A stretch of DNA of 64,000 nt from the NCBI GenBank assembly GCA_013407085.1, contig JACCGJ010000646.1, forward strand, positions 54,880-118,879. Reading direction: 5' to 3'. Positions 62,001 to 64,000 of this stretch are shown here, piece after piece; position 1 is the first letter of the stretch; each line of letters starts with the position of its first letter. Source of the DNA: Atriophallophorus winterbourni. Its lineage: Eukaryota > Platyhelminthes > Trematoda > Plagiorchiida > Microphallidae. Below the pieces are notes generated by a model. The model did not search any database. It saw only the letters and a program-made list of their open reading frames with translations, and was not told the origin of the DNA. Made by a program: the position numbers and the translations under genes.

Positions 62001-63307
62001 TCAATCGATTTGGTGCCAATCGATACGCTTCAGTATGGTCAACCTTAGCTTATGTAGTCAACAAAGATACTTTGCAAACTAAACAAACTTTTGCTCGCTT
62101 GTGTTCATACAGATTTACAAGAGCTTTGAGATACTCCTTTGTTAGTAACCGCTAAACACAGGGAAACCGTGCAACCCCATATGATTTATCCTCTGGATCC
62201 ATCTCCCAATCTGTCAGGATCGGTCCACAATGGGGTTACCAGTTCGGTCTTAACCGAGAGCGTGTTGACGGTCACTTGCCCGATGTCATCATGCATGTCG
62301 GTATAAACACTTCAGTGAATATTATCTCCGACTTGAGTCCAGCAGTTAATTGTACATCGTCCAACCTTTGAGTCAATGGTGACCAAGTTTATACTACACT
62401 TCCTCGTCCCAATTGTTTGATTTGGAAATCTTAATCTGTTTTTCCAGTCTGGTCAACTGGTAGAAAACTAGCCACGGAGTGCAAACGACGCTGTGAGAGA
62501 AACACATTTATGCTGAAGGCCAAATAAGGCGGCACTTTCTATTCTTCTATATTCTCACATCGTATTCAAGAGTTCTGTTTAATGACACACATACATCAAT
62601 AGCGTAATTACGTCATCCAGCGAGCACGGTAGCATCTTGTCTTAAGCCAGGATCAAAAGGTTTCTGGCAACACCACTTGAGACAGAAGCTAGCATCTTTC
62701 ATCAAATACATGGCAATTAGTTCATGAGATTCATATACCCAGTCGGTTTCACCGCAACCACTGACTAATTCTAGTTTTCTCCCTTCTCTAATTCCAGGCG
62801 CCTGTTTATCAAATCGAATGGTCTCCGTTCGTTGCCGATGTGTTCCTGTCCTGTTCCGCCGACTGGACCATAAAATTGTGGCATTTGGACCATCAACAAC
62901 CGTTGATCAATATTCAGACAAATATCGTAAGCGATCGATAAGGCGAGGTTTACCGCTGTGTTTATGTGGAACGATTTACTTGGCTAGCCTTTACCTCTGG
63001 TATACATTAAGATATATGGGGAAAAACAATGGTAATCAAACCATAGGCTATTCTTGAAGTAAAAGGATTAATGTGAGAATTTGTTTGCAGATTATTTGTG
63101 TGAGAAATCTGTGGTGTACGATTCTGTCATTTCTCCGAAATATTTGCACCCCTTACACTACAGTACGCCTTTAAACATTTATCAATTTTTTCTTGATTTT
63201 CCAACACAGTCCGCGGTGCCTTCTATCTCGTGGTCTCCGTTCCACTCGGTAATCTTTGCAGCCGCCAATGAATCCTCGTTGGAGATTTGGAACCTCGACT
63301 CTTCCGC
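10872..63307 (+). CDS. DNAI4: DNAI4/WDR78-like axonemal dynein intermediate chain (12 exons, partial at both ends)
   Basis: Twelve exons join in phase: 10872-11046, 12165-12383, 14155-14255, 16909-17011, 18431-18744, 19487-19693, 46765-46838 (or its copy 21267-21340), 47272-47426, 51101-51230, 54379-54466, 62798-62926, 63210-63307. All have AG/GT borders, and the sum is about 597 residues. The order of segments follows the animal DNAI4 family: an N-terminal block ([14 protein letters not shown]), a linker, [12 protein letters not shown], then WD40 blades with [64 protein letters not shown] and [16 protein letters not shown]. In this family the protein is an intermediate chain of axonemal dynein needed for ciliary beating, so it should act in flame cells, epidermal cilia and sperm. 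The start codon and C-terminus are not visible. I identified it from memory of the family; no search was run. Confidence 0.9.
11047..12164. other. DNAI4 intron 1
   Basis: AT-rich, about 1.1 kb. No element or interpretable frame seen. Confidence 0.7.
12165..12383 (+). CDS. DNAI4: DNAI4 exon 2 (low-complexity linker)
   Basis: The acceptor is tctgtatcttag and the donor gtgagt, phase 1 to phase 1. It encodes about 73 residues rich in Q, E, S and T ([32 protein letters not shown]). It has no motif of its own. Inclusion rests on open frame, splice sites and phase agreement with exons 1 and 3. Family members also have a poorly conserved acidic linker here. Confidence 0.7.
12384..14154. other. DNAI4 intron 2
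   Basis: Unique at its left end, then from 12550 shared with 1-1597. Short open frames are conserved between the two copies only because the whole intron is. No coding signal. Confidence 0.7.
14155..14255 (+). CDS. DNAI4: DNAI4 exon 3
   Basis: The acceptor is catttttcag and the donor gtaagt, phase 1 to phase 0. It encodes [16 protein letters not shown] and continues to NLDIMA. The same exon occurs at 1598-1698 and encodes the same peptide; the base difference is silent (ATT against ATA for Ile). Confidence 0.75.
14256..16908. other. DNAI4 intron 3
   Basis: About 2.65 kb, matching 1699-4365. Nothing else recognised. Confidence 0.7.
16909..17011 (+). CDS. DNAI4: DNAI4 exon 4 (MER motif)
   Basis: The acceptor is gcttttacag and the donor gtaagt, phase 0 to phase 1, 103 bases. 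It encodes [18 protein letters not shown], then [15 protein letters not shown]. This corresponds to the conserved DLxxMERVLxENxxQxKLAxYR segment just before the WD40 domain. The copy at 4366-4468 encodes the same peptide with silent changes only. Confidence 0.82.
17012..18430. other. DNAI4 intron 4
   Basis: Matches 4469-5756 except for the SINE-like insert (17043-17152) and a 28-base insert near 17377. Confidence 0.7.
17043..17152. mobile_element. Solitary SINE-like insertion present in copy 2 only
   Basis: About 110 bases (core CTTACTGTCTCCACCTGATG) interrupt intron sequence that is continuous in copy 1 near 4502-4515. A short AACAC/AACACC sequence borders both sides and may be a target duplication. 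This shows the core was mobile on its own. Confidence 0.65.
18431..18744 (+). CDS. DNAI4: DNAI4 exon 5 (Ser/Thr/Gly-rich linker ending in [10 protein letters not shown])
   Basis: The acceptor is atccggaag and the donor gtcagt, phase 1 to phase 0, 314 bases. Most of it is a low-complexity linker ([20 protein letters not shown]). The end, [16 protein letters not shown], matches the family's LERLWSFxCDLTK entry into the WD40 domain. The first in-frame ATG at 18433 is internal, because codon Q is completed across the splice junction. The second copy is at 5757-6070 and has three amino-acid differences that I can see (A/T, S/P, D/E). Confidence 0.82.
18745..19486. other. DNAI4 intron 5
   Basis: Contains the old RT remnant at 19027-19266; the rest is AT-rich with nothing recognised. 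Confidence 0.7.
19027..19266 (-). pseudogene. Remnant of non-LTR reverse transcriptase (copy 2)
   Basis: Minus strand. A palm fragment [20 protein letters not shown], then [12 protein letters not shown], is fused by an internal deletion to the C-terminal [13 protein letters not shown] segment. Only about 80 residues remain. The catalytic YADD is present but the rest of the domain is lost. This family differs from the RTE element at 6458. Confidence 0.7.
19487..19693 (+). CDS. DNAI4: DNAI4 exon 6 (first WD40 blade)
   Basis: The acceptor is gttgattcgcaag and the donor gtgagt, phase 0 to phase 0, 69 codons. It encodes [20 protein letters not shown], then [20 protein letters not shown] and [17 protein letters not shown]. 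This is a close match to the start of the DNAI4 beta-propeller. An upstream AG near 19466 would add residues, but the family alignment (TK-G-N-S-AWN) favours the start given. Confidence 0.92.
19694..21266. other. DNAI4 intron 6 (copy A)
   Basis: From 20418 onward it recurs at 45903. The first 720 bases are unique in this window. No coding signal. Confidence 0.65.
21267..21340 (+). CDS. DNAI4: DNAI4 exon 7, copy A (beside assembly gap)
   Basis: The acceptor is ccgttttcag and the donor gtaaga, phase 0 to phase 2, 74 bases. It encodes [18 protein letters not shown], then TPIIDTT, the strand after NLLA in the propeller. Copy B at 46765-46838 encodes the same peptide and differs at two third-codon positions (GTG/GTC for Val, CCC/CCA for Pro). 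Only one copy can be used in a single transcript. Confidence 0.85.
21492..21511. repeat. TATC microsatellite, cut by the gap
   Basis: Five TATC units ending at the first N. Almost certainly the same locus type as 46998-47089, where assembly failed. Confidence 0.9.
21512..22511. other. Assembly gap (1000 N)
   Basis: Exactly 1000 unknown bases. The left edge is a TATC microsatellite and the right edge is the 3' tail of a CR1-like element, two typical assembly breakpoints. Confidence 0.99.
22934..24559 (-). pseudogene. CR1-like reverse transcriptase (host element)
   Basis: 541 codons open. RT motifs in order: [70 protein letters not shown] (catalytic Asp; Ser changed to Pro in the usual DFSKAFD), [13 protein letters not shown], and [10 protein letters not shown] with FADD. 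A CR1-type C-terminal region follows ([21 protein letters not shown]). The domain itself looks complete, but it is cut off by frameshifts from its N-terminal parts. Confidence 0.85.
24549..25720 (-). pseudogene. CR1-like endonuclease and linker, frameshifted (host element)
   Basis: Three frames together give the APE-type endonuclease: [23 protein letters not shown] and GGGVLLYH at about 25590-25720, then [27 protein letters not shown] and [10 protein letters not shown] at 25047-25470. The linker to the RT is at 24549-25001 ([20 protein letters not shown]). The catalytic Asn, Glu, Asp-Asn and Asp-His residues remain visible, but the frame is broken at least twice. Confidence 0.78.
25758..26510 (-). 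pseudogene. CR1-like ORF1, C-terminal half (host element)
   Basis: Reads [70 protein letters not shown] and [20 protein letters not shown]. It is clearly related to the second half of ORF1 of the plus-strand element (26573-27949) but well diverged. Its N-terminal PHD part is displaced to 31059-31640. Confidence 0.8.
26573..27949 (+). CDS. CR1-like ORF1 protein with PHD-type zinc finger
   Basis: 458 residues. Residues about 38-85 form a PHD-type finger: CGKAGC, then [14 protein letters not shown] and LWLCAAC (C4-H-C3 arrangement). A short leucine-rich coil follows ([20 protein letters not shown]), then a Ser/Thr-rich linker, then a conserved region with [42 protein letters not shown] and [18 protein letters not shown]. 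In CR1-type elements ORF1 is thought to bind RNA or nucleic acid. The stop TAA at 27947-27949 shares its last base with the ATG of ORF2. Confidence 0.87.
   Translation: MVARRSKVTESSLGNSSLQQNARRKAPEPQKPSEATVNCGKAGCSTPVLEGIECSICSSWFHPGCSGLTSALFNEHKQNASKLWLCAACSINPTVRCLLSLLDQQSKKIASLESRLLRLENSHGSLCTRQQSELKRVAVPSVPKAKHTFGSLVAGISSVTETPMTFATTAASAAISTGSTYTPVHTIPGIAKDNTRAKFTAVKKVATTTSSRCNEVLTVICTNVPEANSPCFKTRQVQDAQQWQTICDSMKVSAEAGNIVRLSRHHKSLHIGEPRLLRITLTSLEDVESVLLSAYTLRNSNSPIRIFPDVSWAERQAKKETNFNWKLENDKKSVFIHGVPELNDDDANKNTTHDCEQWRFIQQQSKITDTLTIGLKRLPVSPSYKGSGPRILKVTFQSESMVNDALQSWYRYKRFAPSEIRLRSALDKKRIDKLQCDSADKSVDASKNLSQPVLLGSA
27949..30765 (+). CDS. CR1-like ORF2: APE endonuclease plus reverse transcriptase (intact)
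   Basis: 938 residues with no stop or frameshift. Endonuclease in about the first 240 residues: [43 protein letters not shown] near residue 154, [20 protein letters not shown] near 226. Reverse transcriptase about 455-740: [57 protein letters not shown] near 585, [23 protein letters not shown] with FADD near 670. The C-terminal region has [15 protein letters not shown] and [10 protein letters not shown]. It nicks target DNA and copies the element RNA. Translation probably couples to ORF1 through the TAATG overlap. Confidence 0.93.
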   Translation: MDAQNNSADSALSRESLKCFYANAQGLLSKLPELRLRHAAQRFDVIAVTETWLSSSVADAEISLPGMIVIRKDRPTKGGGVLLYHNSSLHCEPLSHIHLQTIDSLWCRLQLRNSDSALLAVIYRPPNAQPVADVNLLHSLRFALSMQHSHVLLMGDFNSPSLTVEPSRDTFAWELRELIGSHPLYNHVTEPTRFRGTDTPSLLDLLLTNEELMIEEILSETPLGKSDHIVLTFDFVCYANYLNHEDSQLRTVTDYGIFYDVVAANSFDFMLEDGPDSAWQNFVTKWHQMLELSSVSKPVLRKTTDTFIRSRTRKWMCRRNAAWTEFKLTQLPNDWECYRKLRNHCTGLVRQDKFDYQSKLTGQFLENNKLLYKFINNKRKVQTGIPSLTTKHGNTTTTKEAANALKEHYMPIFQGSSVSPHISLPPFSSSFLISSVDFTPSAVRNKILQLRTNSSPGIDGITPKALQAVADQLSEPLAHYFQRLLDASEVPDGWKDGIITPLFKSGNRSDPANYRPVTLLPVLSKVMESIIADHIMTVMERSNVLTAGQHGFRRSRSCTSNLLFAKDHWTKAADEGYGVDVIYLDFSKAFDRVDHAILLEKLRAIGIGPPLLTWMAAFLGPRSLRVRVRDELSEPFPVYCGVPQGSVLGPRLFLLFINDITKYVTSPLLLFADDIKLWRVIRSPTDNRDLQSDLTSLQCWAACNNLPFNTDKCRVLLVRRRGDPVYSLGGTRLQICKQEKDLGVLTQDDLGCSAQCAQASTVANRNVGLLRRAFGSFDPRLFKHLLNAYVRPHLEYAASVWNPWLKRDQHIMEQPQRRATKLVKGLRYTSYEARLQVLNLFSTKYRRIRGDMILTYRILTEDGHPCSGMLSLAPPSGNRGHHLKLSHQYSRLECRSNFFALRVPRTWNSLPPSVISAPSLSIFKERLDLHFFNILRNF
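31058..31660 (-). mobile_element. CR1-like host element, 5' segment (PHD part of ORF1)
   Basis: Minus strand. An ATG at 31638-31640 starts a frame with a PHD finger ([17 protein letters not shown], then FFFCVAC). It carries an in-frame TGA at 31524-31526, between the finger His and the next Cys. The frame then stays open to about 31134 ([20 protein letters not shown]), after which a shift is needed. This is the part missing from the copy at 22512-26514. Confidence 0.8.
31661..32157. other. Non-coding stretch between CR1 and RTE-tail fragments
   Basis: AT-rich, no open frame that I can interpret, no clear repeat. It may hold the 5' UTR of the minus-strand CR1 element at its left edge. Confidence 0.5.
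32158..32320 (-). mobile_element. 3'-tail fragment of the zinc-finger RTE-like family
   Basis: Shares GTTGTTGGCCTC, then GGTCGATGTCGACCATGGAT, and CAATCTCTCCCGCA with 44843 and 61484. Only about 160 bases of the 3' end are present, and it is the most diverged of the three copies. Confidence 0.75.
32480..32775 (+). pseudogene. Old CR1/Jockey-like reverse transcriptase remnant
   Basis: Plus strand, broken frames: [20 protein letters not shown], then [19 protein letters not shown], then across a frameshift [17 protein letters not shown] and a residual ADDI. These correspond to the RT segment from the thumb-side helix to the FADD box. Heavily decayed. Confidence 0.6.
33380..33492. repeat. Solitary copy of the SINE-like core
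   Basis: Contains TTTCAAGGCTCACTGAACCT, then ATTACTGTTTCCACCTGATG, and a GGTAGTGGTGTGTGAGGGAT tail that agrees with the copies at 10025 and 17052. It lies just left of the gypsy LTR at 33535. Confidence 0.65.
33535..33725 (+). repeat. 5' LTR of the decayed gypsy element
   Basis: Matches 37587-37763 over most of its length. Edges are approximate, chosen at a TG start and an ACA end. Confidence 0.65.
33748..34666 (+). pseudogene. gag of the decayed gypsy element
   Basis: Two frames. The longest part, 33983-34666, has [18 protein letters not shown] and then two knuckles: [13 protein letters not shown] (CX2CX3HX4C, one residue shorter than usual) and [14 protein letters not shown], in which the zinc His is replaced by Tyr. 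Gag would package element RNA. At least one frameshift is present. Confidence 0.72.
34656..36378 (+). pseudogene. pol (protease-RT-RNase H) of the decayed gypsy element
   Basis: Protease remnant at 34656-34952 reads [10 protein letters not shown] where active members have a DTG triad. RT pieces: [50 protein letters not shown] and [14 protein letters not shown], so the YxDD box is YQND with the first Asp lost. An insert of about 80 bases near 35282-35362 interrupts the RT. RNase [19 protein letters not shown], an in-frame TAA at about 36130, then [13 protein letters not shown]. Inactive. Confidence 0.78.
36570..37277 (+). pseudogene. integrase of the decayed gypsy element
   Basis: The HHCC zinc region is visible: [20 protein letters not shown], then [17 protein letters not shown]. 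The catalytic core is damaged: the first Asp position reads HMNYCEPF, and the following strand is replaced. A later piece ([28 protein letters not shown]) is the C-terminal core in another frame. Confidence 0.72.
37587..37763 (+). repeat. 3' LTR of the decayed gypsy element
   Basis: Partner of 33535-33725. A short CTGAA tandem run (37832-37857) follows it. Confidence 0.65.
37832..37857. repeat. CTGAA pentanucleotide repeat
   Basis: About five tandem ACTGA units just after the gypsy 3' LTR. Confidence 0.8.
38032..38409 (-). repeat. 3' LTR of the CsRn1-like element
   Basis: Left-hand LTR on the plus strand. Starts TGTGGTGGTTCAGGCTACG and ends ACGCCATA. Near-identical to 41689-42066. Confidence 0.93.
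38434..40554 (-). pseudogene. CsRn1-like RT end, RNase H and integrase, one in-frame stop
   Basis: One frame from 40554 to 38434 broken only by a TAG at 39349-39351 directly before [10 protein letters not shown], where the family has Trp (DRFTRWP). RT end: [29 protein letters not shown]. RNase [35 protein letters not shown]. Integrase: HHCC region with [11 protein letters not shown], core [43 protein letters not shown], so the D-D-E residues are present. A C-terminal [17 protein letters not shown] follows. It inserts element cDNA into the genome. Confidence 0.87.
40551..41391 (-). pseudogene. CsRn1-like protease end and reverse transcriptase, frameshifted
   Basis: Starts with the end of protease ([20 protein letters not shown]), then [71 protein letters not shown] frameshift near 40670 follows, and the next frame reads [11 protein letters not shown], so the expected YIDD box is YIYD with one catalytic Asp replaced by Tyr. 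A second shift leads to the next segment. Confidence 0.85.
41392..41605 (-). pseudogene. CsRn1-like gag start fused to mid-protease by deletion
   Basis: The gag start ([19 protein letters not shown]) passes abruptly into [20 protein letters not shown], which belongs after the protease active site. Most of gag, its zinc knuckle and the protease DTG are therefore missing, and a TGA follows DLGL. The join is at about 41490. Confidence 0.75.
41689..42066 (-). repeat. 5' LTR of the CsRn1-like element
   Basis: Right-hand LTR on the plus strand. Same length as its partner, with four substitutions (for example TATGTGTG against TATTTGTG, and AATGCC against AACGCC). It should carry the element promoter. 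Confidence 0.93.
42108..42493 (+). CDS. Possible small two-exon gene, 97 residues, unknown function
   Basis: Exon 42108-42368 (87 codons, donor gtgcgt) and exon 42461-42493 (acceptor tattttttag, ending TAA) join in phase 0 over a 92-base intron. The product is acidic at the start ([20 protein letters not shown]) and then helix- or coil-like with alternating charge ([38 protein letters not shown]). I do not recognise it. It sits in about 0.5 kb between the CsRn1-like LTR and an RTE fragment, so it could be a host exon pair or part of an unrecognised element. No promoter or poly(A) signal was identified. Confidence 0.4.
42568..42750 (+). pseudogene. Non-LTR reverse transcriptase fragment
   Basis: Plus strand: [40 protein letters not shown], an in-frame stop, then [15 protein letters not shown]. 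These are RT blocks 1-3 of an RTE/CR1-type enzyme. Only about 60 residues remain. Confidence 0.72.
42928..43660 (+). pseudogene. gag of the third gypsy element
   Basis: 188 codons ([40 protein letters not shown]) to a TAG at 43492-43494. The same frame continues through two knuckles: [14 protein letters not shown], and [13 protein letters not shown], in which the last Cys is lost. It ends in TAA at 43658-43660. Confidence 0.75.
43664..44842 (+). pseudogene. protease and reverse transcriptase of the third gypsy element
   Basis: Open from about 43610 to 44719, in a different frame from gag. Protease: [19 protein letters not shown] with an intact DTG, then [88 protein letters not shown] stop at 44717-44719 precedes [18 protein letters not shown], after which the element is cut off. 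YVDN may be natural for this clade. Confidence 0.78.
44843..45900 (-). mobile_element. RTE-like non-LTR element with C-terminal zinc finger, 5' truncated
   Basis: Minus strand. The 3' end starts GTTGTTGGCCTC on the plus strand and includes the self-complementary GGTCGATGTCGACC. The RT begins only at [15 protein letters not shown], so it is 5' truncated. Its right junction coincides with the left limit of duplicated block B. It belongs to the same family as 32158-32320 and 61484-61889. Confidence 0.85.
45000..45900 (-). pseudogene. RTE-like reverse transcriptase C-terminal half with zinc finger
   Basis: Contains [18 protein letters not shown] (palm box TDDA in place of ADDA), [91 protein letters not shown] and [23 protein letters not shown] at 45120-45122 replaces the Trp found in the copy at 61522-61821. 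Beyond it is a C-terminal finger, [20 protein letters not shown]. The open frame also runs on to 45968 by chance into flanking sequence. Confidence 0.83.
45903..47017. repeat. Duplicated block around exon 7, copy B
   Basis: Partner of 20418-21511. Its left limit coincides with the broken end of an RTE-like fragment (44843-45900), while copy A at the same point continues into ordinary intron with exon 6. Its right end merges with a long TATC tract and then exon 8. Confidence 0.92.
46765..46838 (+). CDS. DNAI4: DNAI4 exon 7, copy B
   Basis: Same exon as 21267-21340, with identical peptide, splice phases and flanking intron. This copy is physically continuous with exons 8-12, so it is the one used in the exon chain given here. 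Confidence 0.87.
46998..47089. repeat. TATC microsatellite (23 units)
   Basis: Uninterrupted tetranucleotide run in the intron between exons 7 and 8. In copy A only five units (21492-21511) precede the assembly gap. Confidence 0.97.
47272..47426 (+). CDS. DNAI4: DNAI4 exon 8 (WD40)
   Basis: The acceptor is ctgtcctcag and the donor gtgagc, phase 2 to phase 1. It encodes [20 protein letters not shown], then [20 protein letters not shown] and VRKGFDST. This matches the family's QKHLGPVWQLQW ... REILVSISADGRITKWVIRKG stretch. Confidence 0.92.
48284..48304 (+). other. Candidate in-frame 21-base micro-exon in DNAI4 intron 8
   Basis: A CT-rich tract plus cag acceptor, 21 bases, and a gtaagt donor. 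Used between exons 8 and 9 it would keep the frame (phase 1 to phase 1) and add GDCDYHC. The family alignment is gapless without it, so at most it is an alternative exon; it may be chance. Confidence 0.25.
48510..48660 (+). pseudogene. Possible gypsy integrase scrap
   Basis: Reads [20 protein letters not shown], then SVNCFT, reminiscent of the integrase core motif with PYHPxSNGxAER. About 50 residues only. Confidence 0.35.
51101..51230 (+). CDS. DNAI4: DNAI4 exon 9
   Basis: The acceptor is cgttgttcag and the donor gtgagt, phase 1 to phase 2, 130 bases. It encodes [20 protein letters not shown], then [20 protein letters not shown] and DPS. This aligns without a gap to the family's DLMRLKRT ... 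EALISRQAPGMCFAFHPKDTN. No open frame of useful length reveals it; it was found by reading for the missing blade. The join to exon 8 gives GFDST-DLM and the join to exon 10 gives [12 protein letters not shown]. Confidence 0.9.
51231..54378. other. DNAI4 intron 9
   Basis: About 3.1 kb. Contains the CR1-like remnant at 53290-53918. Two antisense open frames, 51402-51716 (104 codons) and 52200-52679 (159 codons), are unidentified. Confidence 0.6.
53290..53918 (-). pseudogene. Old CR1-like reverse transcriptase remnant
   Basis: Minus strand, broken frames: [39 protein letters not shown], then [20 protein letters not shown] and [20 protein letters not shown]. This is the palm with FADD and the region after it. 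The upstream part (to 53918) and downstream part (53116-53290) are harder to place. Confidence 0.72.
54379..54466 (+). CDS. DNAI4: DNAI4 exon 10 (WD40)
   Basis: The acceptor is tttccatcacag and the donor gtaagc, phase 2 to phase 0, 88 bases. It encodes [20 protein letters not shown], then YLDTFSGHT, one of the most conserved segments of DNAI4. The frame is open upstream as far as about 54317, so a longer exon is possible, but the phase match to exon 9 supports the start given. Confidence 0.93.
56300..57281 (-). mobile_element. 5'-truncated RTE-like element with 12-base target-site duplication
   Basis: CTGTCTTTATAT stands at 56288-56299 and again at 57282-57293, bracketing the element. The 3' end is a TAAG tandem tail (plus-strand CTTACTTACTTACTTT). 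The 5' end falls inside the RT ([12 protein letters not shown]), a classic truncated target-primed insertion. It is the same broad RTE group as 6458-8753. Confidence 0.92.
56341..57281 (-). pseudogene. Partial RTE reverse transcriptase with frameshift
   Basis: Two frames: 57281-56984 ([34 protein letters not shown] with [15 protein letters not shown]) and 56946-56341 ([65 protein letters not shown]). The frame changes between 56946 and 56984. Confidence 0.87.
57378..57948. mobile_element. MITE with TTAA flanks (piggyBac-like)
   Basis: TTAA at 57374-57377 and 57949-57952 flank 571 bases whose ends are inverted: CCCTTTCATG on the left, CATGAAAGGG on the right. TTAA targets with CCC-type ends are the hallmark of the piggyBac superfamily. 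Inside are a perfect ATGTAACCAATTGGTTACAT palindrome near 57511-57530 and a stem CCGGCATAAGTCAC / GTGACTTCTGCCGG. No transposase frame is present, so it would be moved in trans. Confidence 0.78.
58082..58168. repeat. CAG/CAA and GTT trinucleotide runs
   Basis: Short CAGCAGCAG run followed about 20 bases later by GTTGTT runs, ending in TTGTCATGACAACA. Intronic. Open frames across it on both strands are low complexity and are not called. Confidence 0.7.
61097..61483 (+). other. Unidentified stretch with open frames beside an RTE tail
   Basis: All three plus frames are partly open here. One reads [20 protein letters not shown], another [10 protein letters not shown] up to the RTE junction. The apparent WD-like [12 protein letters not shown] is a chimera created at that junction. 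No family recognised. Confidence 0.3.
61484..61889 (-). mobile_element. 3' fragment of the zinc-finger RTE-like family
   Basis: Highly similar to 44843-45247 and ends abruptly after TCTTTCGGAAT. Encodes [20 protein letters not shown] and a broken form of the zinc-finger tail ([15 protein letters not shown]). It keeps the Trp where the 45120 copy has a stop. Confidence 0.85.
62798..62926 (+). CDS. DNAI4: DNAI4 exon 11 (WD40)
   Basis: The acceptor is ctctaattccag and the donor gtaagc, phase 0 to phase 0, 43 codons. It encodes [20 protein letters not shown], then [16 protein letters not shown] and INIQTNI. It continues GHT from exon 10 as in the family (GHKGPVYKVTWNPF ... VFLSCSADW). The intron before it, 54467-62797, is about 8.3 kb. 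Confidence 0.93.
62927..63209. other. DNAI4 intron 11
   Basis: 283 bases, AT-rich, ending in a pyrimidine-rich acceptor. The shortest DNAI4 intron in the window. Confidence 0.85.
63210..63307 (+). CDS. DNAI4: DNAI4 exon 12 (WD40; last visible)
   Basis: The acceptor is ttttccaacacag and the donor gtaagt, phase 0 to phase 2. It encodes [20 protein letters not shown], then [12 protein letters not shown]. It matches the AWSPxxSxIFAAANExxVEIWDL blade. At least one more exon for the last blade and tail is expected to the right and was not seen before 64000. Confidence 0.92.
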
Positions 63308-64000
63308 GTAAGTCAAACCGATGTCAGAATCCTTACATATCAGCTCCTGAATACGTTATTCAAGAGTTAAGAAATATGGTTGAAAAAGCCAGCGTTAAAC
63401 GCCATCCACAGGATAAACACGTGGGGACTAACATTGATACAAAACACCAGAAACTTCCCTAACTGGAAGCGCGCGTAGTGAACACACTGTTCATTAGCGT
63501 CCATCAGATTCACTGAAGCTAACAGGCTTCTTATTTTGGGTCTTTAGGGAAAGAATTCTTACAGGTTTGATAGGCTTGCAAAAGTTTTTCAATCGACTTG
63601 ATTTTCATGCCCAACGCACCACCTGTCACGATCACTAATTCACCAGAATCGCCTCAGCGACATTCGAACCCCAATCGGCCGATCGGAATTTATACTTCAT
63701 ACGGATTTGCTTAAACTACACCACCAAACAAGTAACACCCTTAATTATATCCCCTGGATTTTGAAATGGTGAATTTCAGGAACGTTTAAATAAGAATTTC
63801 ATTTTACTGTTTTTTGTAATGCGAACCCATTATACGAAGCTTTCATTAACGCGAAACAGAACACATAAGTGGCACTGTGCATTTCAATGTGTTTTCGTTT
63901 GTCACATGTTTCTCGATAATTATCCTTATCTATTTTCCACCAGGCAATGATGCGTAATGAATGAAAGCAACGTTTCATTTTGCTTTCCTTCGCTTCGATT
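63308..64000. other. Start of DNAI4 intron 12
   Basis: No further WD40 exon seen before the window ends. AT-rich; short frames only. Confidence 0.55.

Larger units (their letters stand above)
54467..62797. other. DNAI4 intron 10 (about 8.3 kb)
   Basis: Contains the truncated RTE (56300-57281), the MITE (57378-57948), trinucleotide runs and the RTE tail (61484-61889). The stretches 54467-56287 and 58170-61096 are AT-rich with nothing I can name; 61890-62797 likewise. Confidence 0.6.

Noticed and set aside
1..64000. Prokaryotic systems (operons, CRISPR arrays, defence islands)
   Set aside because: Introns, non-LTR retroelements and an axonemal dynein gene show this is animal DNA; no direct-repeat array with spacers was seen.
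1..64000. tRNA and rRNA genes
   Set aside because: No cloverleaf-type A and B box pairs or rRNA stretches noticed by eye; a covariance-model scan would be decisive and was not run.

Overview
This is a eukaryotic scaffold segment, most likely from a parasitic flatworm and probably a digenean fluke. The reasons are: one host gene split into small exons over more than 50 kb of AT-rich introns; introns packed with RTE-like, CR1-like (SR1/Pido type) and Ty3/gypsy retroelements, one of them close to the fluke CsRn1 lineage; and no bacterial-type gene packing, operons or ribosome-binding sites. The species assignment is inference.

The only clear host gene is an ortholog of DNAI4 (WDR78), a WD40 axonemal dynein intermediate chain. 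Twelve exons on the plus strand, from 10872 to 63307, join with consistent splice phases and give about 597 residues. The start lies upstream of the visible exons, and the end lies beyond the window or in exons I could not see. Almost everything else is intron and transposon.

Layout. 1-6450 is a second copy of the exon 3-5 region, followed by an RTE element (6458-8753) that runs into a 1000-N gap. 9754-21511 is a contiguous stretch with exons 1-7, including the other copy of exons 3-5 (12550 to about 19106); it stops inside a TATC microsatellite at a second 1000-N gap. 22512-45900 is a transposon nest: an old minus-strand CR1 element split by a nearly intact plus-strand CR1 element, a decayed plus-strand gypsy element, a young minus-strand CsRn1-like LTR element, a small two-exon open reading frame, a third gypsy fragment, and an RTE-like fragment. 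45903-64000 starts with a second copy of exon 7 and continues with exons 8-12, interrupted by more retroelement pieces and a TTAA-flanked MITE.

Both duplicated blocks lie beside assembly gaps, and their coding differences are mostly silent. The simplest reading is that two haplotypes were laid end to end by the assembler. A true segmental duplication cannot be excluded from sequence alone. If the copies are alleles, they differ by an RTE insertion, a short SINE-like insertion, a 28-bp indel and possibly the whole 23-kb nest.

No tRNA, rRNA, CRISPR array or bacterial regulatory element was seen.
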